Shown here piece after piece: positions 1-10,189 of a DNA stretch of 64,000 nt. The stretch is from Saccharospirillum sp. (GTDB lineage: Bacteria; Pseudomonadota; Gammaproteobacteria; Pseudomonadales; Natronospirillaceae). Below the pieces are notes generated by a model. That model had not been told where the DNA came from, searched no databases, and saw only the letters and a list, made by a program, of their open reading frames with translations. The stretch lies in contig JAGYIL010000001.1 of NCBI GenBank assembly GCA_018402545.1, positions 2,170,001-2,234,000 of the forward strand, read 5' to 3'. Each line of letters opens with the position of its first letter. Position 1 is the first letter of the stretch. The position numbers and the translations under genes are program-made.

Positions 1-584
1 AAGGCAGCTTTCAGGTTGTCGTACCCGGTCACTGCCGGAAACTGCGGAAACTCGGCAATCACATTAGCCGGTGCATTAAACAGAATGCCCGCGTCGGCTT
101 CGCCCAGCATGGTGGTGTCGTTGTAGGAGTCGCCAGCGGCAATGCACCGGAAATTCAGTCCATGAAACGCCTTGATTGAGGCTCGCTTCGGATCGGGCTG
201 ACGTAAGACGTAGTCCAGCACCTTGCCCTGACCGTCGACTTCAAGCCGATGACAGAACAACGTCGGGTAACCCAGCTGGCGCATCAGAGGGGCCGCGAAT
301 TCGTAAAAAGTGTCCGACAGAATAACAACCTGAAACCGCTCACGCAGCCAATCAACAAACTCCCTGGCTCCGGGAAGCGGCTCAAGCTCTGCGATCACCG
401 CCTGAATCTCGTTCAGACCCAGATTATGATCGTCCAGTATCTGCAAGCGTTGCTTCATCAGTACATCGTAATCCGGAATATCCCGGGTAGTGGCCTTCAG
501 GGCATCAATACCGGTTTTTTCCGCAAAGGCAATCCAGATTTCAGGGATCAGAACCCCTTCCAGGTCAAGGCAGGCTAATTCCAC
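1..584 (-). CDS. thrH: Phosphoserine phosphatase / homoserine phosphotransferase ThrH (3' end outside window)
   Basis: HAD-superfamily enzyme that dephosphorylates phosphoserine and, in Pseudomonas, can move phosphate to homoserine. The gene reads leftward and is cut by the window edge after about 194 codons; the family is about 205 residues, so only the extreme C-terminus is missing. Visible motifs are the N-terminal nucleophile block DLEGVL (residues 7-12), a LSDTFYEF segment in the middle and the metal-binding GDSYNDT. The start is GTG at 584, chosen because it gives the family N-terminus (MELACLDLEG) and has an AGGA-type ribosome site about ten bases upstream. It is divergent from cysH, as in the thrH-cysH-cysB order of P. 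aeruginosa. Confidence 0.93.
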   Translation of the reverse strand, partial: MELACLDLEGVLIPEIWIAFAEKTGIDALKATTRDIPDYDVLMKQRLQILDDHNLGLNEIQAVIAELEPLPGAREFVDWLRERFQVVILSDTFYEFAAPLMRQLGYPTLFCHRLEVDGQGKVLDYVLRQPDPKRASIKAFHGLNFRCIAAGDSYNDTTMLGEADAGILFNAPANVIAEFPQFPAVTGYDNLKAA

Positions 585-726
585 AGTTGGCTCATCCTAA
601 TGGTGGGAAACGTTGCAGCGGCTAACGGTACTGGGCTGGCAAAAAGAAGGCAACGCCATTAAGTGAATCGCAGTATTGCCAGATAGGCCACAGTAACTGA
701 CCTTTTTTACCAGCTGATCAAAAAGT

Positions 727-762
727 GTTCCACAGCGAACGCTCCACGTGGAACCGTTCCAC
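727..762. promoter_or_regulatory. Cluster of GTTCCAC repeats in the thrH/cysH divergent region
   Basis: The 312-base gap between the divergent thrH and cysH starts has no convincing gene. In its middle are GTTCCAC (727-733), the near-palindrome GCTCCACGTGGAAC (741-754) and GTTCCAC again (756-762), spaced 14-15 bases start to start. Phased repeats with a dyad suggest a multi-subunit operator for one or both flanking genes. I cannot name the protein; CysB sites are too degenerate to recognise by eye. The rest of the gap shows nothing I can support. Confidence 0.35.
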
Positions 763-896
763 GGAAACCCACGCAGCTGAAAACGCGCCGTCCCGGCGCA
801 AACAGCCATCTACATAACCTTATGATATGCGGTTATTTAACGAAACCCGTGCAAGCTGGTAGAGTCGCCGCTTCACCGTGACTGCCGTGCCTTATC

Positions 897-1628
897 ATGA
901 ATCTGACCGAACTGAATCTGGAACTTTCCGGGCTGTCGCCCCGCGACATCCTCAAACGTGCGCTCGACACACACGAACACATCGCCTTGTCGTTCAGCGG
1001 CGCGGAAGACGTTGTACTGGTTCACATGCTGAGCAAGCTGACCCAATCGCCCCGGGTATTTACCCTGGATACCGGCCGCCTGCATCCGGAGACCTATCGG
1101 TTTATTGATCAGGTCCGCAATCACTACGATCTGCCAATAGAGCTCTACTCACCGCAAGCAGAACCACTGCAAACCCTGGTGCGTGAAAAGGGCTTGTTCA
1201 GTTTCTATCAGGATGGCCACCAGGAGTGCTGCGGCATTCGGAAAATCGAGCCGCTGGAGCGCGCACTCAGTGGCCTGGATGCCTGGGTTACCGGGCAACG
1301 AAAAGACCAAAGCCCCAGCACCCGGGCTGAAGTCCCCAATGTACAGCGCGACGACCGCTTCACCGGCCGCGCCGAGCATCTGTACAAATACAATCCACTG
1401 GCAAACTGGACATCGGCGGAAGTCTGGAACTACATCAGAATGATGGAGATTCCCTTCAACAGCCTGCATGAACGCGGTTTTATCAGCATTGGTTGTGAGC
1501 CCTGCACACGCCCGGTACTGCCAGGACAGCACGAACGCGAAGGTCGCTGGTGGTGGGAGGAAGCCACCCAGAAAGAATGCGGATTGCACGCCGGCGGAAA
1601 ACCCGGTGCACTGCCTTTTACCGACTGA
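897..1628 (+). CDS. cysH: Thioredoxin-dependent APS reductase CysH (4Fe-4S type)
   Basis: Cytoplasmic reductase of assimilatory sulfate reduction, converting adenylyl sulfate to sulfite with thioredoxin. The 243 residues show the nucleotide loop SFSGAED (32-38), the cysteine pair CC (111-112), CEPC (200-203) and the C-terminal catalytic ECGLH (227-231). The CC plus CxxC cysteines ligate a 4Fe-4S cluster and, by family knowledge, mark the APS-specific form rather than the cluster-free PAPS form of E. coli. The length is a little short of the Pseudomonas enzyme (about 267) because the N-terminus is shorter. CysB, the sulfur regulator, lies convergently just downstream. Confidence 0.95.
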   Translation: MNLTELNLELSGLSPRDILKRALDTHEHIALSFSGAEDVVLVHMLSKLTQSPRVFTLDTGRLHPETYRFIDQVRNHYDLPIELYSPQAEPLQTLVREKGLFSFYQDGHQECCGIRKIEPLERALSGLDAWVTGQRKDQSPSTRAEVPNVQRDDRFTGRAEHLYKYNPLANWTSAEVWNYIRMMEIPFNSLHERGFISIGCEPCTRPVLPGQHEREGRWWWEEATQKECGLHAGGKPGALPFTD

Positions 1629-1654
1629 TCGACTGCGGCCGGTCGCTGAGCCGG

Positions 1655-2731
<1,077 letters not shown>

Positions 2732-2849
2732 TCACTACACACACTGCACAATTTCTATCAGGTTATATAAAGATGATCAATTATTCATTTTTAGCATAAT
2801 CTCTTTACCGGCCCTTTAGCAGGCAATCGCCAGCACGCCCGCCTGTACC

Positions 2850-3302
2850 TCACCCCCAGAACATATTCCCGTAGTTCTGCAACCGATACTCCAATATTAA
2901 GCGGTTAACTGCTGAAACATCGCACCGGGCATAGATGTCGTCGCGCTCCCGCCCCTCCAGGGTTAGATCCAGAAACACAGTGTGCACTTGCAAATCGGTG
3001 TTGTACCGGGAAGAGCGCTGGTCGAAGCTCGATTGCAGCAACTCACGGCCAAGTTGCCCCGCCACCCGTTGCCGGCAGATCTCCACAGCCAGCTGCACAC
3101 TGACCTGTGCCCGCCCGACGGGCACCGCTGGCTTACCTGTCAGTCGATCCCAGACAGTCCGCCGGTACTCACCCTCTCCGGCTGCCATCTCTTCCAGTGC
3201 AATCCCCATTGCCGCCGCAAATACAACAATGACGACGAAACCACCGAGCAATCCGGACCAGGGTTTTTGATTTTTCTTACTTTTTGAACGAGAGACCACC
3301 AA
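2850..3302 (-). CDS. Hypothetical single-span membrane protein
   Basis: I do not recognise this 150-residue protein. It starts with a lysine-rich stretch (RSKSKKNQK), then one hydrophobic segment (about residues 18-37), and the remainder is a polar, probably periplasmic domain with two cysteines. The topology suggests an inner-membrane-anchored protein. The start is TTG at 3302 or GTG at 3299; an AAGGA site lies 6-9 bases upstream of both. It sits between cysB and the DAHP synthase, divergent from the latter. Function unknown. Confidence 0.6.
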   Translation of the reverse strand: MVVSRSKSKKNQKPWSGLLGGFVVIVVFAAAMGIALEEMAAGEGEYRRTVWDRLTGKPAVPVGRAQVSVQLAVEICRQRVAGQLGRELLQSSFDQRSSRYNTDLQVHTVFLDLTLEGRERDDIYARCDVSAVNRLILEYRLQNYGNMFWG

Positions 3303-3451
3303 TCTGTATCCTTTTCTTTACGGGTTGTATTTTATTCTTTACTTACTTATCATTCCTGCAGGTTCAGGCCAACCCCGACGGGGCTTACAACCGTTAGCGG
3401 CCTGGCGACACCCAATATGAACGAGCCATTAACGAGAGCCCTAGCGTTATC

Positions 3452-4522
3452 ATGCAAGCATTAGCGAACTTAAACGTAGAAAGCCAGGAAATTCTGCTCA
3501 CGCCGGATGCCCTGAAAGCCGACATTCCGGTCACCGAAGAAGCCGCTGCCGTTATCAATGCCGGTCGCGATGCCGTACGCGCCATACTGGATAGAACCGA
3601 TCCGCGCATCATCGTGGTCATCGGTCCCTGCTCAATACACGATCCGGTGCTGGCCATTGACTACGCCAAACGCCTAAAGGCGTTAAGCGATGAAGTCAGC
3701 GAATCCATGCTGATTGTCATGCGGGTTTACTTCGAAAAACCCCGCACAACCACTGGCTGGAAAGGCCTGATCAACGACCCCTACCTGAACGACTCCTTTA
3801 AAATTGAAGACGGTCTTCACATTGGTCGCAAGTTGCTTATGGATATTGCCCACCTTGGCCTGCCGACAGCCACAGAAGCACTCGACCCGATTTCACCGCA
3901 GTACCTTCAAGACCTGATCAGCTGGTCTGCTGTAGGCGCGCGAACGACAGAAAGCCAGACACACCGTGAAATGGCCAGCGGCCTGTCTTCAGCCGTTGGT
4001 TTCAAGAACGGCACCGACGGCAGCCTTGATGTCGCCATCAATGCACTCAAGTCCGTGTCATCACCGCACCGGTTCCTGGGCATTAATCAGGAAGGCCAGG
4101 TTGCCATCATCCATACCAAGGGCAATGCCTACGGGCATGTTGTGCTGCGCGGCGGTAACGGCAAACCGAATTACGATTCAGTCAGCGTCGCCCAGTGTGA
4201 AGCCACGTTGCGCAAGGCGGGTGTACCGACCAACATCATGGTCGACTGCTCGCACGCAAACTCCAATAAAGACCATGCGCTTCAACCCCTGGTTGCCGAC
4301 AACGTTGCCAACCAGATTCTTGAGGGCAATCAGTCGATCATTGGCTTAATGATTGAAAGCAACCTGGAAGAGGGAAACCAGAGCATTCCGGACGACCTGT
4401 CACAGCTCAAGCCGGGTGTCTCCGTAACCGATGCCTGCATTGGCTGGTCTGCCACTGAGAACTTGCTCCGGTCCATGCATGCCAAACTGAAGGACGTGCT
4501 ACCGGGTCGCACGGGAGCCTGA
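3452..4522 (+). CDS. 3-deoxy-7-phosphoheptulonate synthase, class I (AroF/G/H type)
   Basis: First enzyme of the shikimate pathway, condensing phosphoenolpyruvate with erythrose 4-phosphate. The 356 residues are the usual class I length. Signatures are IGPCSIHDP with the metal-ligand cysteine at residue 60, the KPRTTTGWKGLINDP substrate loop and the HANSNKDH motif. The N-terminus (NVESQEILLTPDALK) resembles the Pseudomonas enzyme encoded near cysB. Which aromatic amino acid inhibits it cannot be read from the sequence, so I give no isozyme letter. A second shikimate gene, aroC, is far away at 51-52 kb. Confidence 0.93.
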   Translation: MQALANLNVESQEILLTPDALKADIPVTEEAAAVINAGRDAVRAILDRTDPRIIVVIGPCSIHDPVLAIDYAKRLKALSDEVSESMLIVMRVYFEKPRTTTGWKGLINDPYLNDSFKIEDGLHIGRKLLMDIAHLGLPTATEALDPISPQYLQDLISWSAVGARTTESQTHREMASGLSSAVGFKNGTDGSLDVAINALKSVSSPHRFLGINQEGQVAIIHTKGNAYGHVVLRGGNGKPNYDSVSVAQCEATLRKAGVPTNIMVDCSHANSNKDHALQPLVADNVANQILEGNQSIIGLMIESNLEEGNQSIPDDLSQLKPGVSVTDACIGWSATENLLRSMHAKLKDVLPGRTGA

Positions 4523-4592
4523 GGCGTGGCAGTCACCGAGGCCCGGGCTGATTGCAATCGAGCTCTGGTGACTGCGCAAACCAGCCGGTTCG

Positions 4593-5450
4593 TTACTGGG
4601 CTGTCGGCTTATGGGTGGGGCTGATCTTAGTCATCAAGGTCAGCCAGTCCCGGGCGCCAGCACCGGTGGTGATCCGTGACGGATCCAATCCCAGTCGCCT
4701 GAGCCCGAAATCCGTCTTTTGTGCCGAAAGAACCCAGTAGAGACGAGACTCCATTGCTTTTAACCGGGGTTTCATTAGCTCCCGATCGTAGCCGCGCCAG
4801 CGCCCAAACCAGCCCTGACGACGCAACAGATGCCGGAACAACGAAGCTGGCTCGATTTCTTCCCGCCCTTCCCTTCGATGCCAGCGCCGTAAACCAAGCC
4901 TGATTCTGTGCCAGGCCTTGACGCCCGGAATCCAGAATACCCGGCGCGGCCAGACCGGCGCTGCATTCAACAATACAACATTGGCCTTGTACTGTTTTAC
5001 AACGGCATGCTGCAACACCATTTCACAACCGTACCCCTGGCTGACCAGGGTAGGTAACTGTGACGTTTTCTCCTCTATAAACCGGATAACAGGCGGCAAA
5101 TCAAACTCAGCCATCGCATCGAGTGTATTGAGGCTTGGCCTCTGGTTGCGGGAAGACAGACCATGCCCGCGCCAGTCCATTAGCCAGACGTCGTACCCTG
5201 CGCGTACCAGGGCACCGGCAACACCACCGACTCCGTAATCGAGCCACTGCCAGTGGTTAGAGAAGGCATCATGCACCAGTAACACCGGGTGACCCCGCGA
5301 TACCTGTTCCGAATGCAACCGAACCAGCGCAATCTCCACCGTATTGTCGGTACTGGTATTGGGTTTCAGCGAATAGACATCTTCATAAATGCCTTCTTTG
5401 TACTCCGCGCTCAACAGAGCAACCGGAAAGTATTGACTGCTACTTTTCAA
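4593..5450 (-). CDS. Alpha/beta-hydrolase-fold protein lacking the nucleophile serine
   Basis: The 285 residues have the fold's landmarks: a PVLLVHD strand-turn (56-61), MDWRGHGLSS (91-100) and the nucleophile-elbow position at 137-142. The elbow reads S-Q-G-Y-G-C, so the residue normally Ser (in GHSxG) is glycine 139. It is therefore probably not a classical serine hydrolase and may be a binding or scaffold protein. The start is TTG at 5450, supported by AAGGA nine bases upstream; there is no in-frame ATG nearby. It is divergent from lexA with only 73 bases between starts, so the two LexA boxes there could also control it (inference). Confidence 0.8.
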   Translation of the reverse strand: MKSSSQYFPVALLSAEYKEGIYEDVYSLKPNTSTDNTVEIALVRLHSEQVSRGHPVLLVHDAFSNHWQWLDYGVGGVAGALVRAGYDVWLMDWRGHGLSSRNQRPSLNTLDAMAEFDLPPVIRFIEEKTSQLPTLVSQGYGCEMVLQHAVVKQYKANVVLLNAAPVWPRRVFWIPGVKAWHRIRLGLRRWHRREGREEIEPASLFRHLLRRQGWFGRWRGYDRELMKPRLKAMESRLYWVLSAQKTDFGLRRLGLDPSRITTGAGARDWLTLMTKISPTHKPTAQ

Positions 5451-5462
5451 ACCAGAGAATCC

Positions 5463-5490
5463 TTTACAGCGACCACAGGCTGTATATAAT
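5463..5490 (+). promoter_or_regulatory. lexA promoter
   Basis: TTTACA (5463-5468) and TATAAT (5485-5490) are separated by 16 bases, a good sigma-70 promoter. The -10 element lies inside the first LexA box, which would let LexA block RNA polymerase directly, as in classical lexA autoregulation. Confidence 0.75.
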
Positions 5491-5495
5491 CACAG
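5480..5495. promoter_or_regulatory. LexA (SOS) box 1
   Basis: CTGTATATAATCACAG fits the gammaproteobacterial LexA consensus CTG-N10-CAG with an AT-rich centre. It overlaps the lexA -10 element and lies 29 bases before the lexA start. Confidence 0.9.
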
Positions 5496-5498
5496 CTA

Positions 5499-5514
5499 CT
5501 GTATATAAAAACAG
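5499..5514. promoter_or_regulatory. LexA (SOS) box 2
   Basis: CTGTATATAAAAACAG is a second perfect CTG-N10-CAG site, 19 bases from box 1 and 9 bases before the lexA ATG. Tandem boxes in front of lexA are also found in E. coli and give tight autoregulation. Confidence 0.93.
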
Positions 5515-5523
5515 GGCGACATT

Positions 5524-6129
5524 ATGTTTAAACTGACGGCTCGTCAACAACAAGTTCTCGACCTCGTAAAAGACCACATGCTGGAAACGGGTTACCCCCC
5601 TACCCGTGCGGAAATCGCCAGCCAACTGGGCTTCCGTTCCCCTAATGCGGCTGAGGAACACCTCAAGGCGCTGGCCCGCAAGGGCGCCATCGAGATCATC
5701 CCCGGCGCATCGCGCGGCATTCGCCTTCCCGAGGAACCCGAGTCCGGCTTGCCGGTTGTCGGCCGGGTTGCCGCAGGCGAACCCATACTGGCACAGGAAC
5801 AGATAGAAGAATTCCTGAGCCTTCCCTCTACCCTGTTCAGCCCCAAGGCAGATTTTTTGTTGCAGGTTCAGGGGTTGAGCATGAAGAACATGGGCATTCT
5901 GGAAGACGATCTCATCGCGGTTCACAAAACCGATCAGGTCCGTAATGGCGATGTTGTCGTGGCCCGCGTAGGCGATGAAGTCACCGTCAAACGCTATGAA
6001 CGTGATGGACAGACTGTCACGCTCTACCCGGAAAATGAAGACTTCGAACCCATCCGGGTTGATCTAACCCAGCAGGATTTCGCCATTGAAGGCCTCTACG
6101 TAGGCGTGATCCGGCGTTCCCTGCACTGA
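5524..6129 (+). CDS. lexA: SOS repressor LexA
   Basis: Represses DNA-damage genes and self-cleaves when RecA filaments form. The 201 residues have the N-terminal winged helix domain (about 1-65, with [14 protein letters not shown]) and the S24 peptidase domain. The cleavage site Ala84-Gly85 lies in GRVAAGEP, and the catalytic Ser119 (in QGLSMKNMG) and Lys156 (in DEVTVKRYE) fall at the same numbers as in E. coli. Two LexA boxes precede it. In Pseudomonas sulA follows lexA; here dnaQ follows convergently instead and no sulA is visible. Confidence 0.98.
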   Translation: MFKLTARQQQVLDLVKDHMLETGYPPTRAEIASQLGFRSPNAAEEHLKALARKGAIEIIPGASRGIRLPEEPESGLPVVGRVAAGEPILAQEQIEEFLSLPSTLFSPKADFLLQVQGLSMKNMGILEDDLIAVHKTDQVRNGDVVVARVGDEVTVKRYERDGQTVTLYPENEDFEPIRVDLTQQDFAIEGLYVGVIRRSLH

Positions 6130-6147
6130 GCAAACCCGGCGGTAAAG

Positions 6148-6183
6148 AACTGGCCAACCCTTAGTCACCAGGGGTTGCCAGTT
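6148..6183 (-). terminator. Hairpin terminator for dnaQ, overlapping its stop
   Basis: AACTGGC(C)AACCC and GGGTTGCCAGTT form a 12-13 bp stem with one bulged base around a ten-base loop. On the minus strand the stem is followed by TTCTTT, so it should terminate dnaQ. The hairpin includes the dnaQ stop codon. It may also slow transcripts arriving from lexA. Confidence 0.6.
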
Positions 6184-6898
6184 CAAGCCACAAAGGTGCC
6201 TTGCCTGCTGCTTTCTCTATAACTGCCATCATCTCGCGGTGAGCCATCTGCTCTTCAGGTGTTGGTTGAACGCGCTTGAGAGGCTGGTTAGAGGCAATGA
6301 CGGCACTGGCGTCAAAACTGACCTGCTCCGAACTCTTCTCTTCTTCGTCGTCCAGAATCAAGGCGGTCTGACCGCCTGTCATCAGCAAATAGACGTCGGC
6401 CAGAATTTCCGAATCGAGCAAGGCGCCGTGCAAAGTACGGTGTGAATTGTCAATGCCATAGCGTTTGCACAAGGCATCCAGTGACGCCTTGGCACCCGGG
6501 TGTTTTTCGCGTGCCAGCTTCAGCGTATCGAGTACGCCACAGACGGCATTAAGTTGCCCAAACTGAGAGAAACCTTCATCGGCAAGCCGGTTGAACTCCA
6601 TCTGCAGAAAGCCCATGTCGAAGGCTGAATTGTGAATGACCAGCTCGGCACCGTGAACGTAATCCCAGAATTCCTGGGCAATGTCACGAAATTTGGGCGC
6701 ATCCTTTACTTTATCGTTATCGATACCGTGTACCGCAACCACCTCGTCGGGAATGTCACGTTCGGGGTTGATGTAGTAATGAAAATGGCGACCGGTCAGC
6801 TTGCGATCCACTAGTTCTACGCACCCGACTTCCACGATGCGATCGCCTTTATTGGGGCTTAAACCCGTGGTTTCCGTATCCAGTACAATCTGTCTCAT
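6161..6898 (-). CDS. dnaQ: DNA polymerase III epsilon subunit (proofreading exonuclease) DnaQ
   Basis: The 3'-5' proofreading exonuclease of the replicative polymerase core. The 245 residues show Exo I (DTETTGL, with Asp7 and Glu9), Exo II (VIHNSAFDMGFLQ) and Exo III (HGALLDSEILADVYL). A clamp-binding-like QTALIL follows the exonuclease domain, and the C-terminal tail would hold the polymerase-binding region. It follows rnhA on the same strand, the usual partner in gammaproteobacteria, with 62 bases between them. Confidence 0.96.
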   Translation of the reverse strand: MRQIVLDTETTGLSPNKGDRIVEVGCVELVDRKLTGRHFHYYINPERDIPDEVVAVHGIDNDKVKDAPKFRDIAQEFWDYVHGAELVIHNSAFDMGFLQMEFNRLADEGFSQFGQLNAVCGVLDTLKLAREKHPGAKASLDALCKRYGIDNSHRTLHGALLDSEILADVYLLMTGGQTALILDDEEEKSSEQVSFDASAVIASNQPLKRVQPTPEEQMAHREMMAVIEKAAGKAPLWLELATPGD

Positions 6899-6960
6899 GC
6901 TGTCAAAATTCTCATCGTCAAATAGGTTGAATCACACTACCCGCCGCGTTGCAGCCTCAC

Positions 6961-7425
6961 TCAGGCACGTACACTGCGATCGTCAATCCCCAGATTGGCC
7001 AATGCGTCGGCCCGCTCGTTACCCGGGTGACCCGCATGACCCTTTACCCAGTGCCAGTTGACCCGGTGGCGGGCGATACTGTCGTCCAGCCGTTGCCATA
7101 AATCCCGGTTCTTGACGTCTTTTTTGGCCGATGTCTTCCAGCCATTCTTCTTCCAGCCATGTATCCATTCGGTAATGCCTTTGCGCACGTACTGGGAGTC
7201 GGTGTAAATGTCGACCTGGCAAGTGCGTTTGAGGGCTTCCAGCCCGGCAATGGCAGCCATCAGTTCCATTCGGTTATTGGTTGTCTGATCTTCACCGCCG
7301 TAGAGCTCCTTGCGTTTTTGTCCGTATTGCATCAATACACCCCAGCCACCCGGGCCAGGGTTACCCCGGCACGCACCGTCGGTGTAGAGCACGACGGCCT
7401 GGCCAGCTTGTTCATTATTGCTCAT
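6961..7425 (-). CDS. rnhA: Ribonuclease HI
   Basis: Degrades RNA in RNA-DNA hybrids (R-loops, primers). The 154 residues carry the D-E-D-D catalytic set: [16 protein letters not shown], the Glu in [18 protein letters not shown] and NERADALAN. Start ATG at 7425 is preceded by AGGA; the longer in-frame reading upstream lies within the neighbouring methyltransferase gene and is not expected to be translated. The gene overlaps the end of that methyltransferase by 11 bases, indicating coupling. Confidence 0.96.
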   Translation of the reverse strand: MSNNEQAGQAVVLYTDGACRGNPGPGGWGVLMQYGQKRKELYGGEDQTTNNRMELMAAIAGLEALKRTCQVDIYTDSQYVRKGITEWIHGWKKNGWKTSAKKDVKNRDLWQRLDDSIARHRVNWHWVKGHAGHPGNERADALANLGIDDRSVRA

Positions 7426-8209
7426 GTTGTTTCCTGATGGTTCGGCCGGCCAACCCGGATTCGAGTATGGGTTTTGCGCGCCAGCGGGCACGGCCATTAA
7501 TTCGTCCCGGTACCTGTTTGCATCCGACCAGTAAATAGACCGAGCCAGTGACGGGCAATAGAGATTTTTGCAGCCGGCCAAAAAACCTCAGCTTCGAGAG
7601 CCAGGCCGGCCGGGAGAAGGGTGACATAAATCCGTGTTTTTCGGAGCGCTCCAGTTCAAAGTTCAGCAACTGCATCCAGTCCGAAACCCGATTACTGCTG
7701 ATGAACCGGCTGCGCCAGAGGCCGGAGCGGGCACGGCTGAACAAGGCACGAAGGCCCCAGGTGGAATAAGGGTTAAAACCGACAATCACCAGTATGCCAC
7801 CAGGCCTCAATGTCTGAGCCGCTTCACGTACTGCCTGATAGGGGTTATCGCACTGATCCAGGGTGTGATGCATGATCAGTGCATCAAGGCTTTCCGGTTC
7901 AAACGGCAAAGCTTCAGCATCGCCCCGAACACTCGGGCAAGGCGCTCGATTATCGAGTTGCGTCATTAATACACCGCACCCATACAGCCGGGGCTCAAAC
8001 AACGGCTTGTGATAGCCGGAGTCCAGCTGCACCAGGTGCGTGCCGAAGCGGCCAGCCAGAGCACGGGCGACCAACTGTCGCTCGACCTCGATCAAACGCC
8101 CACCCATAGGGGTGTTGTACCAGTCGTGCAGGGCTGATTCCTGGACGGCCACGGACGGAGGCCCTGCTCGAAGCCACTGTTTGAATCTGAAACCTATCCG
8201 TTTAGCCAA
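7415..8209 (-). CDS. Class I SAM-dependent methyltransferase upstream of rnhA
   Basis: The 264-residue protein has a methyltransferase-11-type core: a post-motif I acidic segment ([33 protein letters not shown] region, about 95-125) and a motif III block [16 protein letters not shown]. The usual glycine-rich motif I is degenerate ([12 protein letters not shown]), so SAM binding is inferred from the remaining motifs. The start is TTG at 8209 with GAGGG four bases upstream; there is no usable ATG. An equivalent gene sits between gloB and rnhA in Pseudomonas. The substrate is unknown. Confidence 0.8.
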   Translation of the reverse strand: MAKRIGFRFKQWLRAGPPSVAVQESALHDWYNTPMGGRLIEVERQLVARALAGRFGTHLVQLDSGYHKPLFEPRLYGCGVLMTQLDNRAPCPSVRGDAEALPFEPESLDALIMHHTLDQCDNPYQAVREAAQTLRPGGILVIVGFNPYSTWGLRALFSRARSGLWRSRFISSNRVSDWMQLLNFELERSEKHGFMSPFSRPAWLSKLRFFGRLQKSLLPVTGSVYLLVGCKQVPGRINGRARWRAKPILESGLAGRTIRKQHEQ

Positions 8210-8404
8210 AATGCCCTCATTAAAGTCAGCGCACGTCAGAATACGTCATAAAGCGCCGTAATAGGATCCCCTGACTGATGCTCAGTGTCACAAAGCGGCT
8301 TGGTCACTTCGCCCTTACTATGCCTTAACTTGCCCCTGCACCCCATAGCAACATAGAATTATCGCTCAACTGGAATCCAGCATCAAAAAAGAAACGACTC
8401 ATAC

Positions 8405-10162
8405 ATGGCATCCAAACGACTATTGATACCGCTGGCCGTCGCAGGCCTTGTCACCAGCGGATGCAGTACTTTGCCTGCACTCTCGTCTTTTTCCCAGACC
8501 ACAGCTGAGCCGAATCCGGAGGCCAGCGCTGACGTCAGCGAGCAGGTTCTGGTTGAAAGCGAACTGGACACCGCCCTGGATGAAGCCGCTAAACCCGAAA
8601 CCGAAGCCGTTTTTGATCCGCTGCTCGCCGACCTGGCCGCAACCGATTATCTGTTTGATACAGCGCCGGACCTGAACGCTGAAACCCAGCGCGCTCGCGC
8701 GGTTTACGACCCCTATGCCCATTACCCGGAAGACCTGTATCAAACGCTGCGTCGCGGCTTTGAATTCGACCTGACACTGGAAGACCCGCGAATCACCTCG
8801 CAATTGCGCTGGTATGCCAGCCACCAGAGTTACTTCGACCGCGTCAGTGAACGCGCGGGTCGCTACATGTTCCACATTGTTGCGGAACTCCAGGCTCGGG
8901 ATATGCCGCTCGACCTGGCCTTGTTGCCTATTGTTGAAAGCGCGTTCGATCCGTTCGCCTACTCTCACGGTAGCGCCGCTGGCATGTGGCAGTTCATACC
9001 TTCGACCGGGCGCATGTTCGGACTCAAGCAGGACTGGTGGTATGACGGACGGCGCGATGTGGTCGAGTCGACCCGGGCTGCCATGGAATACCTCGATCAA
9101 CTCAACGACATGTTTGATGGTGACTGGCTGTTGGCACTTGCCGCCTACAATTCAGGTCCGGGCACGGTGATGCGCGCCATGCGTCGCAACCGGGCCGAAG
9201 GCAAACCAACGGATTTCTGGAACCTGGACCTACCCCGGGAAACCGAGGCCTATGTCCCCAAGATGTTCGCACTGGCCAAACTTATTCACTCGCCGGAAAC
9301 CTATGGAATTGAACTGCCCCTGCTCGATACCGAGCCATTCTTTGAGGTTGTGGACGTCGGCAGCCAGATCGACCTTGCACAAGCTGCAACCATGGCCGAT
9401 ATGGACCTGAGCGATTTGTACTTGCTGAATCCCGGTTTCAACCAGTGGGCAACCAACCCTGAAGGGCCGCACCGGCTCCTGGTACATGCCGATAAAGCCG
9501 CCGGTTTCCGGGAACGTCTGGCCGACCTGCCGCTCGACTCACGCATGGCCTGGCAGCGCTACACCATCGAACCCGGTGATTCATTGCTGACCATTGCCCG
9601 TGACTTCGGGGTGACTGTAGCCATTATCCAGGAAGCGAATGATTTAAACGGCAGTATGATTCGCGCAGGCGACGCGCTGATGATTCCCACCGCCTCGGCC
9701 AGCAGCAATGCCTATTCGATGAGTGCGGGTCAGCGACTCGAGCGGCGACAAAATGCCTCAGGCAGCTCAGACACCCGACGAGTCGACTACGTGGTTCAGC
9801 CAGGAGACAGTTTCTGGGACATTTCCAGAGAGTTTGGCGTCACGGTTCAAAGCCTCGCCCGCTGGAACAACATGGCACCGCGGGACGTTATTCGCCCGGG
9901 GCAAACACTGGCCGTGTGGGTCAGCAATGATGCCACGCCATCAACCAGTGCGTCAGCCAGTTCTTCGTCATCGGTCAGGAACGGACGTGAAGTCGTGCGT
10001 AAAGTTGGTTATGTCGTGCGGGCAGGCGACTCGTTATACCGCATCGCCAATCGCTTTAACGTGCGCATTGCCGATATTCAAAGCTGGAACACCATCGGTC
10101 AGGAATATCTGCAGCCCGGCCAGCGCCTGACGCTCTATGTCGACGTCACCCGGCTTCAATAA
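8405..10162 (+). CDS. mltD: Membrane-bound lytic murein transglycosylase D (MltD)
   Basis: Cleaves peptidoglycan glycan strands, releasing anhydro-muropeptides. The 585 residues begin with a lipoprotein-like signal (TSGC, Cys20), then a family 1 transglycosylase domain with catalytic Glu178 in IVESAFDP, AAGMWQFIPSTGR and LALAAYNSGPG. Three LysM repeats for glycan binding follow at about 383-430, 455-500 and 535-580, separated by Ser-rich linkers. It is divergent from the methyltransferase; the gap contains no gloB, which lies between these genes in Pseudomonas. Confidence 0.95.
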   Translation: MASKRLLIPLAVAGLVTSGCSTLPALSSFSQTTAEPNPEASADVSEQVLVESELDTALDEAAKPETEAVFDPLLADLAATDYLFDTAPDLNAETQRARAVYDPYAHYPEDLYQTLRRGFEFDLTLEDPRITSQLRWYASHQSYFDRVSERAGRYMFHIVAELQARDMPLDLALLPIVESAFDPFAYSHGSAAGMWQFIPSTGRMFGLKQDWWYDGRRDVVESTRAAMEYLDQLNDMFDGDWLLALAAYNSGPGTVMRAMRRNRAEGKPTDFWNLDLPRETEAYVPKMFALAKLIHSPETYGIELPLLDTEPFFEVVDVGSQIDLAQAATMADMDLSDLYLLNPGFNQWATNPEGPHRLLVHADKAAGFRERLADLPLDSRMAWQRYTIEPGDSLLTIARDFGVTVAIIQEANDLNGSMIRAGDALMIPTASASSNAYSMSAGQRLERRQNASGSSDTRRVDYVVQPGDSFWDISREFGVTVQSLARWNNMAPRDVIRPGQTLAVWVSNDATPSTSASASSSSSVRNGREVVRKVGYVVRAGDSLYRIANRFNVRIADIQSWNTIGQEYLQPGQRLTLYVDVTRLQ

Positions 10163-10189
10163 CCGATAGCGCTGTTGTTCCCAGCCCCC

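Noticed and set aside
597-809. 70-codon reading frame between thrH and cysH
   Set aside because: No ribosome site, no recognisable motif, and it spans the repeat-bearing promoter region; likely chance.
4973-4986. ATGTTGTA core (minus strand) as a second Ter site
   Set aside because: Only the eight-base core matches and it sits inside a coding region; expected by chance in 64 kb.
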